This document shows positions 52,438 through 60,309 of a DNA stretch of 64,000 nt, in pieces. Position 1 is the first letter of the stretch; each line of letters begins with the position of its first letter. The stretch comes from Streptomyces violaceusniger Tu 4113 (GTDB lineage: Bacteria; Actinomycetota; Actinomycetes; Streptomycetales; Streptomycetaceae), in contig NC_015957.1 in the NCBI RefSeq assembly GCF_000147815.2, forward strand, positions 3,720,001 through 3,784,000, read 5' to 3'. Under the pieces are notes generated by a model. The model was given only the letters and a program-made list of their open reading frames with translations, had not been told where the DNA came from and ran no database searches. The translations under genes and the position numbers were made by a program.

Positions 52438-53643
52438 ATGACCGCCGACCATGACACCGCGATGCCGCCGACGGATGGACGGCTCCGGCCACGCCCGGGC
52501 GACCCGGCGCGCCAGGAGGCGTTCCTGCCGGCGCCCGCCGTCCAGAACCACGCCGCGAACCTCACCGTGCTGCCGGGAGGGGACCTCGGCTGTGTGTGGT
52601 TCGGCGGCACGCAGGAGGGCGTACCGGACATCTCCGTGTGGTTCTCCCGGCTCGCCCCCGGCTCCGGCACCTGGACGGAGCCGGTCCGGCTCTCCGACGA
52701 CGACACCCGCTCGGAGCAGAACCCGCTGCTGTTCCCGACCCCGGCCGGGGAGCTGTGGCTGCTCTACACCGCCCAGCGGGCGGGCGACCAGGACACGGCG
52801 GAGGTCCGGCTGCGGGTGTCCGCCGACGAGGGCGCCACCTGGGACGCGCCGCGCACGCTCTTCCCGGCCACCGAGGCGGGCGGGGTGTTCATCCGTCAGC
52901 CCGTGGCCGTCCTGGACTCCGGGCGATGGCTGCTGCCGGTGTTCCACTGCGTGGCCACCCCCGGGGTCAAGTGGGTCGGCGACCACGACACCAGCGCGGT
53001 GATGATCAGCGACGACCAGGGGCGGACCTGGCGCGAGCGGCCGGTGCCCGGCTCGACCGGCTGTGTGCACATGAACGTCCACCAACTGCCGGACACCACC
53101 GTGCTGGCCCTCTTCCGCAGCCGCTGGGCGGACGCGGTGTACCGCTCGCACAGCACCGACGGCGGGGAGACCTGGAGCGAGCCGGTCCGCACCGAACTGC
53201 CCAACAACAACTCCTCCGTGCAGTACGTCCCGCTCGCCGACGGACGGCTCGCACTGGTCTACAACCACAGCAGCCGGGCGGACGCCACGGCCCGCCGCGT
53301 CTCCCTCTACGACGAGATCGACGACGAGGGGAGGACCGGCGAGCCCCCCGCCCCGGCCGCCACGCGGGACGACGCGGCACCCGGTGCCTTCTGGGGCGCG
53401 CCCCGTGCCCCGATGACCCTCGCGCTGTCCTCCGACAACGGCCTGACCTGGCCCGTACGGCGCGATCTGGACACCGGCGACGGCCACTGCCTGACCAACA
53501 ACTCACGCGACCGGCTCAACCGCGAGCTGTCCTACCCCACCATCCGGCAGGGCTTTGACGGCACGCTGCACATCGCGTACACCTACCACCGCCGGGCCAT
53601 CAAGTACGTCCGGGTCACGCCGGATTGGGCGGCCGATGTCTGA
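52438..53643 (+). CDS. Sialidase-like BNR (Asp-box) protein
   Basis: 401 residues with four Asp-box repeats: VSADEGATW, ISDDQGRTW, STDGGETW and SSDNGLTW. The family holds exo-sialidases and related beta-propeller proteins. No signal peptide, so it should act in the cytoplasm on an imported product. FGGTQEGVPDISVWFSRL near the N-terminus and LSYPTIRQGFDGTLHIAYTYHRRAIKYVR at the C-terminus match the sialidase-like proteins of sugar-acid islands. ATG 52438 with GAGGAG 10 bases upstream; ATG 52420 is an alternative. True sialidase activity is not demonstrated. Confidence 0.85.
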   Translation: MTADHDTAMPPTDGRLRPRPGDPARQEAFLPAPAVQNHAANLTVLPGGDLGCVWFGGTQEGVPDISVWFSRLAPGSGTWTEPVRLSDDDTRSEQNPLLFPTPAGELWLLYTAQRAGDQDTAEVRLRVSADEGATWDAPRTLFPATEAGGVFIRQPVAVLDSGRWLLPVFHCVATPGVKWVGDHDTSAVMISDDQGRTWRERPVPGSTGCVHMNVHQLPDTTVLALFRSRWADAVYRSHSTDGGETWSEPVRTELPNNNSSVQYVPLADGRLALVYNHSSRADATARRVSLYDEIDDEGRTGEPPAPAATRDDAAPGAFWGAPRAPMTLALSSDNGLTWPVRRDLDTGDGHCLTNNSRDRLNRELSYPTIRQGFDGTLHIAYTYHRRAIKYVRVTPDWAADV

Positions 53644-54319
53644 GCCCCGGCACGCCGTGGTCACCGGTGTCAGCTCCGGTATCGGCGCCGCGATCGCCAC
53701 CCGGCTGCTGACCGAGGGATGGCGGATCACCGGGATCAGCCGTACGTCCCCCGCGCGCCCGGTCGCGGGGCTGCACTGGATCCCGGCCGATCTGTCCCGG
53801 CCGGAGGAGCTCCCCGAGGCGCTCGCCCCGGTGTCCGGGGTGGACGCGATCGTGCACGCGGCGGGCGTTCAGCGCTCGGCGCGGCTGGGCGAGCTGGAGC
53901 CCGAGGACGGGTCCCTCATGTGGCGCATCCATGTGCAGGCGGCGGGCGTGCTGGTCGACACGCTGGTGGACCGGGTGGTGGACGGCGGCCGGGTGGTGCT
54001 GGTGGGCAGCCGGACGATGACGGGCGTCCCCGGCAAGAGCCAGTACGCCGCCACCAAGGCGGCGCTGCCCGCCCTGGCCCGGTCCTGGGCGGCCGAGCTG
54101 GCGCCCCGGGCGGTCACGGTGAACGTGGTGGCGCCGGGGCCCACGGACACCCCCATGCTGCGCGACCCGGGCCGCAGCGGCACCCCGCCGGTGATGCCAC
54201 CGCTGGGCCGGCTCGTCCGTCCCGAGGAGGTGGCGGGGCTGACGTCGTTCCTGCTGGGCCCGGAGGGCGGCGCGGTCACCGGGCAGACGCTGGTGATGTG
54301 CGCGGGCGCCTCACTCTGA
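53636..54319 (+). CDS. Short-chain dehydrogenase/reductase
   Basis: 227 residues. TGVSSGIGAAIATRLL, AAGVQRSARLGEL, catalytic Ser in LVGSRTMTG and Tyr-x3-Lys in YAATKAAL. Overlaps the sialidase-like gene by 8 bases, so it is the last gene of the catabolic operon. It ends 9 bases inside the convergent receptor gene. Substrate presumably a sugar derivative; a role in gamma-butyrolactone synthesis is possible from position alone but less likely. Confidence 0.85.
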   Translation: MSEPRHAVVTGVSSGIGAAIATRLLTEGWRITGISRTSPARPVAGLHWIPADLSRPEELPEALAPVSGVDAIVHAAGVQRSARLGELEPEDGSLMWRIHVQAAGVLVDTLVDRVVDGGRVVLVGSRTMTGVPGKSQYAATKAALPALARSWAAELAPRAVTVNVVAPGPTDTPMLRDPGRSGTPPVMPPLGRLVRPEEVAGLTSFLLGPEGGAVTGQTLVMCAGASL

Positions 54320-54952
54320 GGGGGGCGGGGCGTCCGGGCGGGCGAGCGCCAGCAGCCTCGCGGTGTCCCCTGGCCGGGCCTGGAGCGAGGGCAGCAGCAG
54401 GGTCCACAGATCGGCCAGATGGTCCTCGACCAGCCGCCGCCCGTCGAGGGCCTCGGAGACGGTGTGCAGCCCGAAGAAGGCGAAGACGACGGTCCGGGCG
54501 GCGGGCAGCGGATCGACATGCGGGGCCAGATCGCCCTCGGCCCACGCCTTCTCCATCATCTGCCCCACGGCGTCCATCCACCCCACGAAGGGCGGTGGCA
54601 TGGGCGCCTCGATCAGGGTGCGCTCGGTCCACAGCCGGGCCCCGGCCCGGACCACGAGGTCGTCGCGGAAGGCGCGGGCCACCGCGAAGCTGAGCCGCAC
54701 GAGTTGCTCCAGGGGCGGCGCGTCGAGGGCGGTGAAGCGCTCGATCAGCGGGGGCCAGGTGGCGAAGTGCTCCTCCACCACGGCGAGGGCGAGCCTTTCC
54801 TTGCTCGTGTAATGGAAATAGATGGCGCCGCTGGTGTGACCGGACCGGGAGGTGATGTCGCTGATGCTCGTGCCGGCGTATCCCCGTTCGTGGAAAAGGA
54901 ACGCGGCGGCCTCCAGAAGGGTTCGGCGTGTTTGCTCGGCCCGTTCTTGCAC
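54311..54952 (-). CDS. Gamma-butyrolactone receptor-type TetR regulator (ScbR/ArpA family)
   Basis: 213 residues from GTG 54952, with AAGGA about 9 bases upstream. The opening QERAEQTRRTLLEAAAFLFHERGYAGTSISDI and SGHTSGAIYFHYTSKERLALAVVEEH are the family hallmark of butyrolactone receptors. Located beside an AfsA homologue, the classic pair. It should repress target promoters until a butyrolactone binds. The symbol is withheld because several receptors and pseudo-receptors occur per genome; the conserved ligand-pocket Trp cannot be checked here without alignment. Confidence 0.87.
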   Translation of the reverse strand: MQERAEQTRRTLLEAAAFLFHERGYAGTSISDITSRSGHTSGAIYFHYTSKERLALAVVEEHFATWPPLIERFTALDAPPLEQLVRLSFAVARAFRDDLVVRAGARLWTERTLIEAPMPPPFVGWMDAVGQMMEKAWAEGDLAPHVDPLPAARTVVFAFFGLHTVSEALDGRRLVEDHLADLWTLLLPSLQARPGDTARLLALARPDAPPPSE

Positions 54953-55041
54953 GTGTTCGCCGTCCTTCAGCAGCCCGTCGGATGTGACGGGGAGAACTTA
55001 GCGGACTTTCGGCCTGCGATGGTGATGAGGCGAGACAGGTC

Positions 55042-55058
55042 AAACATTATTAGTATTT
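55042..55058. promoter_or_regulatory. AT-rich palindrome overlapping the afsA-like -10 (candidate autoregulatory element)
   Basis: AAACATTA (55042-55049) and TAGTATTT (55051-55058) form an imperfect dyad (6 of 8 pairs) around one base. TAGTAT at 55051-55056 is a good -10, placing the start at or next to GTG 55063, so the mRNA may be leaderless. Butyrolactone receptors bind AT-rich semi-palindromes of about this size. Confidence 0.5.
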
Positions 55059-55062
55059 TAAG

Positions 55063-55995
55063 GTGATCGTTCGTGAGGCTCATGGCCTTTCGGAGCCGTC
55101 CGGTCCCACCGGGCGGCCGCTCAGTTGGTCCCGCACCGTGGCGCGGGAGGCGGTGCACCGGGTCTCGGTGGCCGAGGTGCTGCTCACCGACGTGCGTACG
55201 CACGGTGACAACCGGTTCGAGGCCGCCGCCCAGTGGCCGCGGTCCCATCCCACCTTCCCGCACGGCGGAGACGGCCGCCACCATCCGCTGATGATCGCGG
55301 AAACCCTGCGCGAGCTGGGGATCTACATCCCCACGCGGTACTACGCGGTGCCCGCGGGGGCGCACTTCCTGATCCGGGACATCTCCTACCGGCTGGACCC
55401 CGAGACCGAGCCCCGGGCGCCGTACGGCGCCTCCGACATCACCTGCCGGGCCGCCGTCACCGACATCCGCACCACCCCCTGCGGACGCTTCGTCTCCGGG
55501 ATGCGGCTGGATGTCGTGCTGTCCGCGGGCGGCAAGCTCTTCGCGTGGGCCGGGGGCACCGCGCGCTTCCTCGACGGCACGGCCTACGCGGAGACCCGGT
55601 CCGCCTTCCACGGGCACACCGCGCGCCGCAGGCTGCGCGCCGCGGTACGGCCCTCACCTGCGCAACTGGCCGTTCCCGCGGCCCGGGACGTGCTGGTGGT
55701 GCGGGACGGGGGAGTGGTCTACCTCGACCCCGCCGACCCCCGGCATCCGTTCTTCTTCGACCACTGGAGCGACCATGTGCCGGGCCTGGTACTGCTGGAG
55801 GGCGCCCGTCAGGCGGCGGCACTGGCCACCGGCGGGACGCTGACCCGGCCCGTCGCCTGCCGCATGAAGGCGATCCGCTTCACCGAGTCGTTTCCGCCCG
55901 CCGTGATCGAGTGCACCTCCCACGGCCGAACGTGCGTCTTCCGGCTGCGCCAGGCCGATATCTGCACGGCGGTCGGCGTGCTCCAGTACCTCTGA
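55063..55995 (+). CDS. AfsA-type gamma-butyrolactone synthase
   Basis: 310 residues, two AfsA hot-dog domains. Typical segments: LSWSRTVAREAVHRVSVAEVLLTDV, NRFEAAAQWPRSHPTFPHGG, HHPLMIAETLRELGIYIPTRYY, and in the second half HPFFFDHWSDHVPGLVLLEGARQAA. AfsA condenses a beta-ketoacyl chain with dihydroxyacetone phosphate, the committed step to A-factor-like signals. GTG 55063 is probable and may be leaderless; GTG 55138 is a fallback. Divergent from the receptor gene with 110 bases between, a standard GBL arrangement. Confidence 0.9.
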   Translation: MIVREAHGLSEPSGPTGRPLSWSRTVAREAVHRVSVAEVLLTDVRTHGDNRFEAAAQWPRSHPTFPHGGDGRHHPLMIAETLRELGIYIPTRYYAVPAGAHFLIRDISYRLDPETEPRAPYGASDITCRAAVTDIRTTPCGRFVSGMRLDVVLSAGGKLFAWAGGTARFLDGTAYAETRSAFHGHTARRRLRAAVRPSPAQLAVPAARDVLVVRDGGVVYLDPADPRHPFFFDHWSDHVPGLVLLEGARQAAALATGGTLTRPVACRMKAIRFTESFPPAVIECTSHGRTCVFRLRQADICTAVGVLQYL

Positions 55996-55997
55996 GC

Positions 55998-56119
55998 GAC
56001 GAACACGCTGTGCGACGAACTCATGGGTGACGAACGGTCTGAACGACGAACAAATCGCCGACACTGAGTGACCTCTTGCTTACTGCGGGTCAGGTAACTA
56101 ACGTAGTGATCGTTATGTT
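55998..56119 (+). promoter_or_regulatory. Heptamer repeats, promoter and inverted repeat upstream of the HAD gene
   Basis: GACGAAC recurs at 55998, 56014, 56029 and 56045 (spacings 16, 15, 16). TTGCTT (56076-56081) and TAACGT (56099-56104), 17 bases apart, make a good promoter. TAACG (56099-56103) and CGTTA (56111-56115) form an inverted repeat across the -10, extended by AAC/GTT outside; this resembles a second receptor-type site. The rest of 56120-56268 shows nothing else. Confidence 0.45.
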
Positions 56120-56268
56120 TCGGGCAGGCGAACCTCACGGCCTGTACGACAGCAGCGGTCGGCGCACGGCGCCACTTCCGAGCCGCCAGGACATTTCCAC
56201 TGAACGGCTCCCCGCGAGTACAGGCACTCCCTGGCCGATTCCTCCACCTCCCATGGAACGGCAGACAG

Positions 56269-56946
56269 ATGACAGCCGAAAAGTTTCTCGGATGGACCCC
56301 AGCCGCCATCGTCTTCGACTGCGACGGCACCCTGATGGATTCCGAACGACACTGGGTGGAGGCGCGCGAAGTGGTCCTCAGAAACCACGGAACCGCCGCC
56401 GACGAGGAGTTCGCGCAAAGCACGAAGGGGCTCCACTACACCGAATGCGGCCGTATGCTGGCCGAATTCGCCGGCCGCCCCGAGCTCGCCGACGAGATGA
56501 CCGAACAACTCCTCGACGCCTTCCGCCGGCTGGTGGCCGAGGACCCGGTCACCATGCCGGGAGCGCCCCAACTGGTGGCGAAGGCGGCGACGTTCGCGCC
56601 GCTGGCCGTGGCCAGCAACTGCCCGCGCGACGTCGTCGAGGACGGGCTCGCCAAGGCCGGGCTGCTGCGGTACTTCGGCCATGTGCTGGTCCCCGAGGGG
56701 CAGGTGCGGCCCAAGCCGTATCCCGACGTCTATCTGGAGGCCGCCCGGCTGTGCGGTGCGGCCCCCGAGGACGCGCTCGCGGTGGAGGACTCCCACTGTG
56801 GGTTTCTGTCCGCCTCGCGCGCCGGGCTGAGGGTGCTCGGCGTCGGGCCGCGGAAGCCGGTGGACGAGCCCCCGCCGGTCGATGTGTGGGTCTCCACCCT
56901 GGCCGACCCGGAGCTGGTCAAGTGGGCGGACTCCCGGGCGGCCTGA
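56269..56946 (+). CDS. HAD-superfamily phosphatase, candidate for GBL biosynthesis
   Basis: 225 residues. HAD motif I VFDCDGTLMDSE, motif II VASNCPRD, Lys in VRPKPYPDVYLEA, motif IV EDSHCGFLSAS. Beta-phosphoglucomutase-like cap. The substrate is not obvious from sequence. Lying directly after the AfsA homologue, it could remove the phosphate from the butenolide/butanolide phosphate intermediate, a step known to be needed in A-factor synthesis; this is inference from position. Confidence 0.88.
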   Translation: MTAEKFLGWTPAAIVFDCDGTLMDSERHWVEAREVVLRNHGTAADEEFAQSTKGLHYTECGRMLAEFAGRPELADEMTEQLLDAFRRLVAEDPVTMPGAPQLVAKAATFAPLAVASNCPRDVVEDGLAKAGLLRYFGHVLVPEGQVRPKPYPDVYLEAARLCGAAPEDALAVEDSHCGFLSASRAGLRVLGVGPRKPVDEPPPVDVWVSTLADPELVKWADSRAA

Positions 56947-56989
56947 GGGGCTGATCGACGCTCACCGCCTGGTCGGCGGGTTCCGCGTG

Positions 56990-57514
56990 TCACTTCTTCC
57001 CGTCGTGGCCCGTATGGCTCGCCGAGCCGTCCATGCCCTCCATGCCGTCCATCCCGTCCCCCTGCTTCATCCCGCCATGGGACGCGCCGTGGGACATCCC
57101 CTTCTCGAGGGATCCGCCGAGCTTCTCGCGCAGGGGTTCCAGTGAGCTCATGGACAGGCCGGTGACCGACCAGCGCTTGCCGACCAGGTACATCCCCCCG
57201 TAGTCCTTCGACGTCGTCAGCCAGTCGTGCTGGCCCTTGTCGGTGGCGAAGGTGACCATCGTGAACCGCTTCCCACCGGACCCGCAGGCGCCCTGGCGCA
57301 GCTCGTCCGCCTCGGTGATGACCGTGGCCTTGCAGCCGATCGCGTCGGCGATCCGCGTCAGCGGCGCGGGCTTGCCGGGCTTGGCGAACTCCTTGGTGGC
57401 GGGGGACACCTTCTTCTGCTCGTGCTTGGCCCCGTGTGCCTGATCGCCTCCACCGCAGCCGGCCAGGAACAGCAGGGCCGCGCCGACCGCGGTGGCACGG
57501 AGTGCGAGTGACAC
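56990..57514 (-). CDS. Lipoprotein with a Met/His/Gly-rich C-terminal tail
   Basis: 174 residues from GTG 57514, with GGGAGG 5 bases upstream. Lipoprotein signal SLALRATAVGAALLFLAGC, lipobox LAGC. The folded middle has cysteines at IGCKATVI and QGACGSG that could pair. The last 36 residues are rich in Met, His, Gly and Asp (GMSHGASHGGMKQGD, GMDGMEGMDG, HTGHDGKK), suggesting copper or other metal binding. Last gene of the electron-transfer operon. No named family recognised. Confidence 0.8.
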   Translation of the reverse strand: MSLALRATAVGAALLFLAGCGGGDQAHGAKHEQKKVSPATKEFAKPGKPAPLTRIADAIGCKATVITEADELRQGACGSGGKRFTMVTFATDKGQHDWLTTSKDYGGMYLVGKRWSVTGLSMSSLEPLREKLGGSLEKGMSHGASHGGMKQGDGMDGMEGMDGSASHTGHDGKK

Positions 57515-57605
57515 ATCAACCTCCCGTAGAAAATCCGGCGGGGCGGCCCGGGCCGGACGGCCTCGGGCCACCCGCCGCGGTGGACCGTAAGTGGTGGAGT
57601 CTGTC

Positions 57606-58583
57606 TTACTGGCCCGCCTTCTTGCCCTTGTCGGTGACCGCGAACCAGGTGCCCTTCACGCCCTGGCCGTTGATGTCACCGGGCTTCGTGTCCCCGGTGA
57701 AGGTGTACAGCAGCCAGCAGTCGAACGCCGCCTGCTTGGTGCCGTCGGGGCGCTTGAAGGAGGTGACCTTCGCGGCGTCGAGCCCGGCGACCTTCGTGGT
57801 GTCCACGGCCTTGACGGGCTTCCAGGTGTCCAGGCAGGCACCGAGGCAGCCGGTCTTCATCGGCCAGGCGCTGTCCTTGTTGAACCGGTAGACGGTCATG
57901 CCCTTGCCGTCCACGATGATCTTGCCCAAATCGGCGTTGTTGTTGACCATGAGCTGGAGGCTGTCGTCCGCGGCCGCGGTCTTGCCGGCCGGCTTTCCGT
58001 CGGGCGCCAGCGCGTTCCAGGTGCCGCCCACGCCCTGGCCCTTGGTGTCACCCGGCTTGGCGTCGCCCGCGAAGCGGTAGACCGGCCAGCCCGCCAGCGT
58101 GAGCTGCTTGGTGCCGTCGGAGCGGGTGACCGAGCCCAGCTTGCTCGATTCGATACCGGTGGTGGCCGCGGCGTCGTCCGCGGGCACCGCGGGCCACTTG
58201 GTGGCGCAGTCGTCGTTGCAGTTGGACTTGGCGGGCTTGGGGGTGTCCTCGTCGAACCGGTAGAGGGTCCAGCCCTTGCTGTCGGTGACGAACTTGCCCA
58301 GCTTGGCGTCCTCCTTGACCGCGAGCTGCTTCGCCGGACCGGTGCGCCCGGCCTCGCCACCCGCGGCGGCACCGGTGTCGCCGCCCGCCTCGTACCCGCC
58401 GGTCGCCCCGGCCACCGCGCCCGCGCCCGCCGACGCGGAGGCCCCCGCACCCACGGTCTGACTGCCACCCGCCGGCTGCACATTGGCGCTGCCCGCGGAG
58501 TTGTCCTTGCTGCTGCCGCAAGCCGCCGTCAGCAGAACCATCGCTACCGACACCCCGGCGAACGCGATGTGACGCTTCTCCAT
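57606..58583 (-). CDS. Secreted-repeat lipoprotein (PF03640-type)
   Basis: About 325 residues. Lipoprotein signal with lipobox LTAAC, then an Ala/Gly/Ser-rich linker (residues 25-75), then paired repeats of the secreted-repeat family: KLGKFVTDSKGWTLYRFDED ... CNDDCATKWPAV and DLGKIIVDGKGMTVYRFNKD ... CLGACLDTWKPV, each with a Cys-x3-Cys pair, and each followed by a second half (GQGVGGTWNAL; GQGVKGTWFAV). Function is unknown in the family; it would sit on the outer face of the membrane. ATG 58583 has AGAGGG 6 bases upstream. Confidence 0.88.
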   Translation of the reverse strand: MEKRHIAFAGVSVAMVLLTAACGSSKDNSAGSANVQPAGGSQTVGAGASASAGAGAVAGATGGYEAGGDTGAAAGGEAGRTGPAKQLAVKEDAKLGKFVTDSKGWTLYRFDEDTPKPAKSNCNDDCATKWPAVPADDAAATTGIESSKLGSVTRSDGTKQLTLAGWPVYRFAGDAKPGDTKGQGVGGTWNALAPDGKPAGKTAAADDSLQLMVNNNADLGKIIVDGKGMTVYRFNKDSAWPMKTGCLGACLDTWKPVKAVDTTKVAGLDAAKVTSFKRPDGTKQAAFDCWLLYTFTGDTKPGDINGQGVKGTWFAVTDKGKKAGQ

Positions 58584-58729
58584 GACCATCCCTCTGCAAT
58601 CTCGATCGGTCCGGCGATGATTGCGCCGACGTCATGTCCATACGGAGCCCACGCGGACCGGCGCTCAGCGGCTTCCGAATTTGTCACCTGACGCAAAAAA
58701 CGCCGGATCCTTGAGCGCACAGCAGTCGA

Positions 58730-58748
58730 CGGCCGTTTCGCACGGCCG
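58730..58748 (-). terminator. 7-bp hairpin downstream of the NuoF-ferredoxin gene
   Basis: CGGCCGT (58730-58736) pairs with ACGGCCG (58742-58748). It lies in the 202-base gap between the NuoF-ferredoxin gene and the lipoprotein gene, so it may partially attenuate the operon rather than end it. Confidence 0.4.
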
Positions 58749-58785
58749 CCGTGGTGTCGGATGGTGCGGTGGATCACCCTGCGGC

Positions 58786-60309
58786 CTACTCCTCGATCCG
58801 CAGCGCCAGGGCGGGGCAGCGGCGGACCGCGCGGACCGCCTGGGCGCGCAGTTGCCGCGGCACCTCCATCTTGGCCGAGGCCGGATAGCCGTCGATGCCG
58901 AGCGTCAGCACCTCGGGCGGCAGGATGTCCGCGCACAGCCCGTGGCCCTGGCACAGCGACCAGTCCACCAGGAGCTTTTCCATCGGCCCCCGCTGGGGGC
59001 GCTCGTCGCGCGCCGCGGGGTTCAGCGGGGCGGGCGGCAGGGCCGGCGGCAGCGCGTCCTCCGGCAGCGGGAGGATGCCCACCGTGGGCCGTCCGCAGCC
59101 GGCGCCGAGCGCATGCGCCTCGAACTCCTCGGGGAACGCGTCCAGCGCGGTGGTCACGAAACCGGCGGTGCCGTCGGGATGGCTGCAGGCCCCGCGCCCC
59201 CGCACCGAGTTGACGTAGGCGCGCACATTGTCGATCGAGGACTGGCCGCCGCCGCGCTCCACCTGGCCGATGGCGTCCGCGAGCGCCGGCAGCCCGATGA
59301 AGCAGGGCCCGCACTGTCCGGCCGTCTCGGCGGCCAGCCAGCGTGCCACTCGCGCGGTCTCGCCGAGCGGGCAGGTGTTCTCGGGGATGGGCAGCACCGC
59401 CCCGGCGCCCAGCCGGGCGCCGTACTTCTTCATGGACTCCCGGGAGATCGTGGCGGCGTTGATGCTCCTGGGGTCCAGCCACTTGCCGTGGTAGCCGCCC
59501 ACCAGCACCGCCTGGCCGGGGGTGAGACCGCACAGCTCCAGGACGTAGGTCAGCGGCACCCCGGTGGGCGTCTCCATCACGTACTTCCCGCCGACCGTCA
59601 GCAGCGTGGTGCCCGGTTCGGTGGGCAGCCCCACCGAGCGGTACGGCAGGGCGCCCATCCGCGCCGCCACCGCGAGCTGGGCGAAGGTCTCGGTGTTGGA
59701 CAGCAGAGTGGGCAGACCGCTGAGCCCGCTGTCGCTGGTGCGGATCTTCCGGCCGTTGGGGATGGCCGGGGCGCCGCTGATGCCGTTGATGACCGCGCCC
59801 CCCTCACCGGCGACGAACCGGTCCGGGGTGCGGTTCACCGACACCGGGACCCCGCTGGGGCCGCGTTCGGCGATCGCGGCGGCCACGGACTCCTCGACAT
59901 CCGCGCGGTGCACCGCGATGGCGACCTCCTCGGCACCGAGCGCCTCGGCGGCCAGCACGGCGCCGTCGATCACCAGATGCGGGGTGTGCAGCAGCAGCGC
60001 CGTGTCCTTGAGACAACCGGGCTCACCCTCGCTGCCATTGACCACCACGGCGCAGCGGCCCTCGCGCCGGCCGGCCGACTCCACGACGGCCTGGACCTTG
60101 GTGGCGAAGGGGAAACCGGCGCCGCCGCGCCCGCGCAGATCGATGTTCTCCGCGAGCGCCACGAGTTCATCCGCCCGGAGGGCGGGCATGGTGCCATGAA
60201 CGGTCAGATGGCCGACCCGGTCGAGCCGGTACACCTCGTCGAGCCCGGCCAGCAGCCGGGGCGGATCGACACAGGCGAGCCTGGGTTTGGTCGTGATCAA
60301 CGGTCCCAC
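58786..60309 (-). CDS. NuoF-like NADH dehydrogenase fused to a C-terminal ferredoxin
   Basis: 507 residues. NuoF-type FMN/NADH part: LRGRGGAGFPFATK, VVNGSEGEPGCLKD and the downstream soluble-ligand-binding-like region (VLELCGLTPGQAVLVGGYHG). The iron-sulfur segment reads AGQCGPCFIG rather than SCGxCxPCREG, so the first cluster cysteine is displaced; other cysteines occur at NTCP and RGACSHP. The last 65 residues (from MEKLLVDWS) form a three-cysteine ferredoxin, LCQGHGLCADILPPEV ... RCPALAL, of the type seen in P450 ferredoxins. It overlaps the cytochrome b gene by 13 bases. Likely feeds electrons from NADH to the membrane partner. Confidence 0.88.
   Translation of the reverse strand: MGPLITTKPRLACVDPPRLLAGLDEVYRLDRVGHLTVHGTMPALRADELVALAENIDLRGRGGAGFPFATKVQAVVESAGRREGRCAVVVNGSEGEPGCLKDTALLLHTPHLVIDGAVLAAEALGAEEVAIAVHRADVEESVAAAIAERGPSGVPVSVNRTPDRFVAGEGGAVINGISGAPAIPNGRKIRTSDSGLSGLPTLLSNTETFAQLAVAARMGALPYRSVGLPTEPGTTLLTVGGKYVMETPTGVPLTYVLELCGLTPGQAVLVGGYHGKWLDPRSINAATISRESMKKYGARLGAGAVLPIPENTCPLGETARVARWLAAETAGQCGPCFIGLPALADAIGQVERGGGQSSIDNVRAYVNSVRGRGACSHPDGTAGFVTTALDAFPEEFEAHALGAGCGRPTVGILPLPEDALPPALPPAPLNPAARDERPQRGPMEKLLVDWSLCQGHGLCADILPPEVLTLGIDGYPASAKMEVPRQLRAQAVRAVRRCPALALRIEE

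Noticed and set aside
53636..54319. SDR as a butyrolactone-biosynthesis reductase
   Set aside because: It overlaps the sialidase-like gene by 8 bases and belongs to the catabolic operon; it only converges on the receptor gene.
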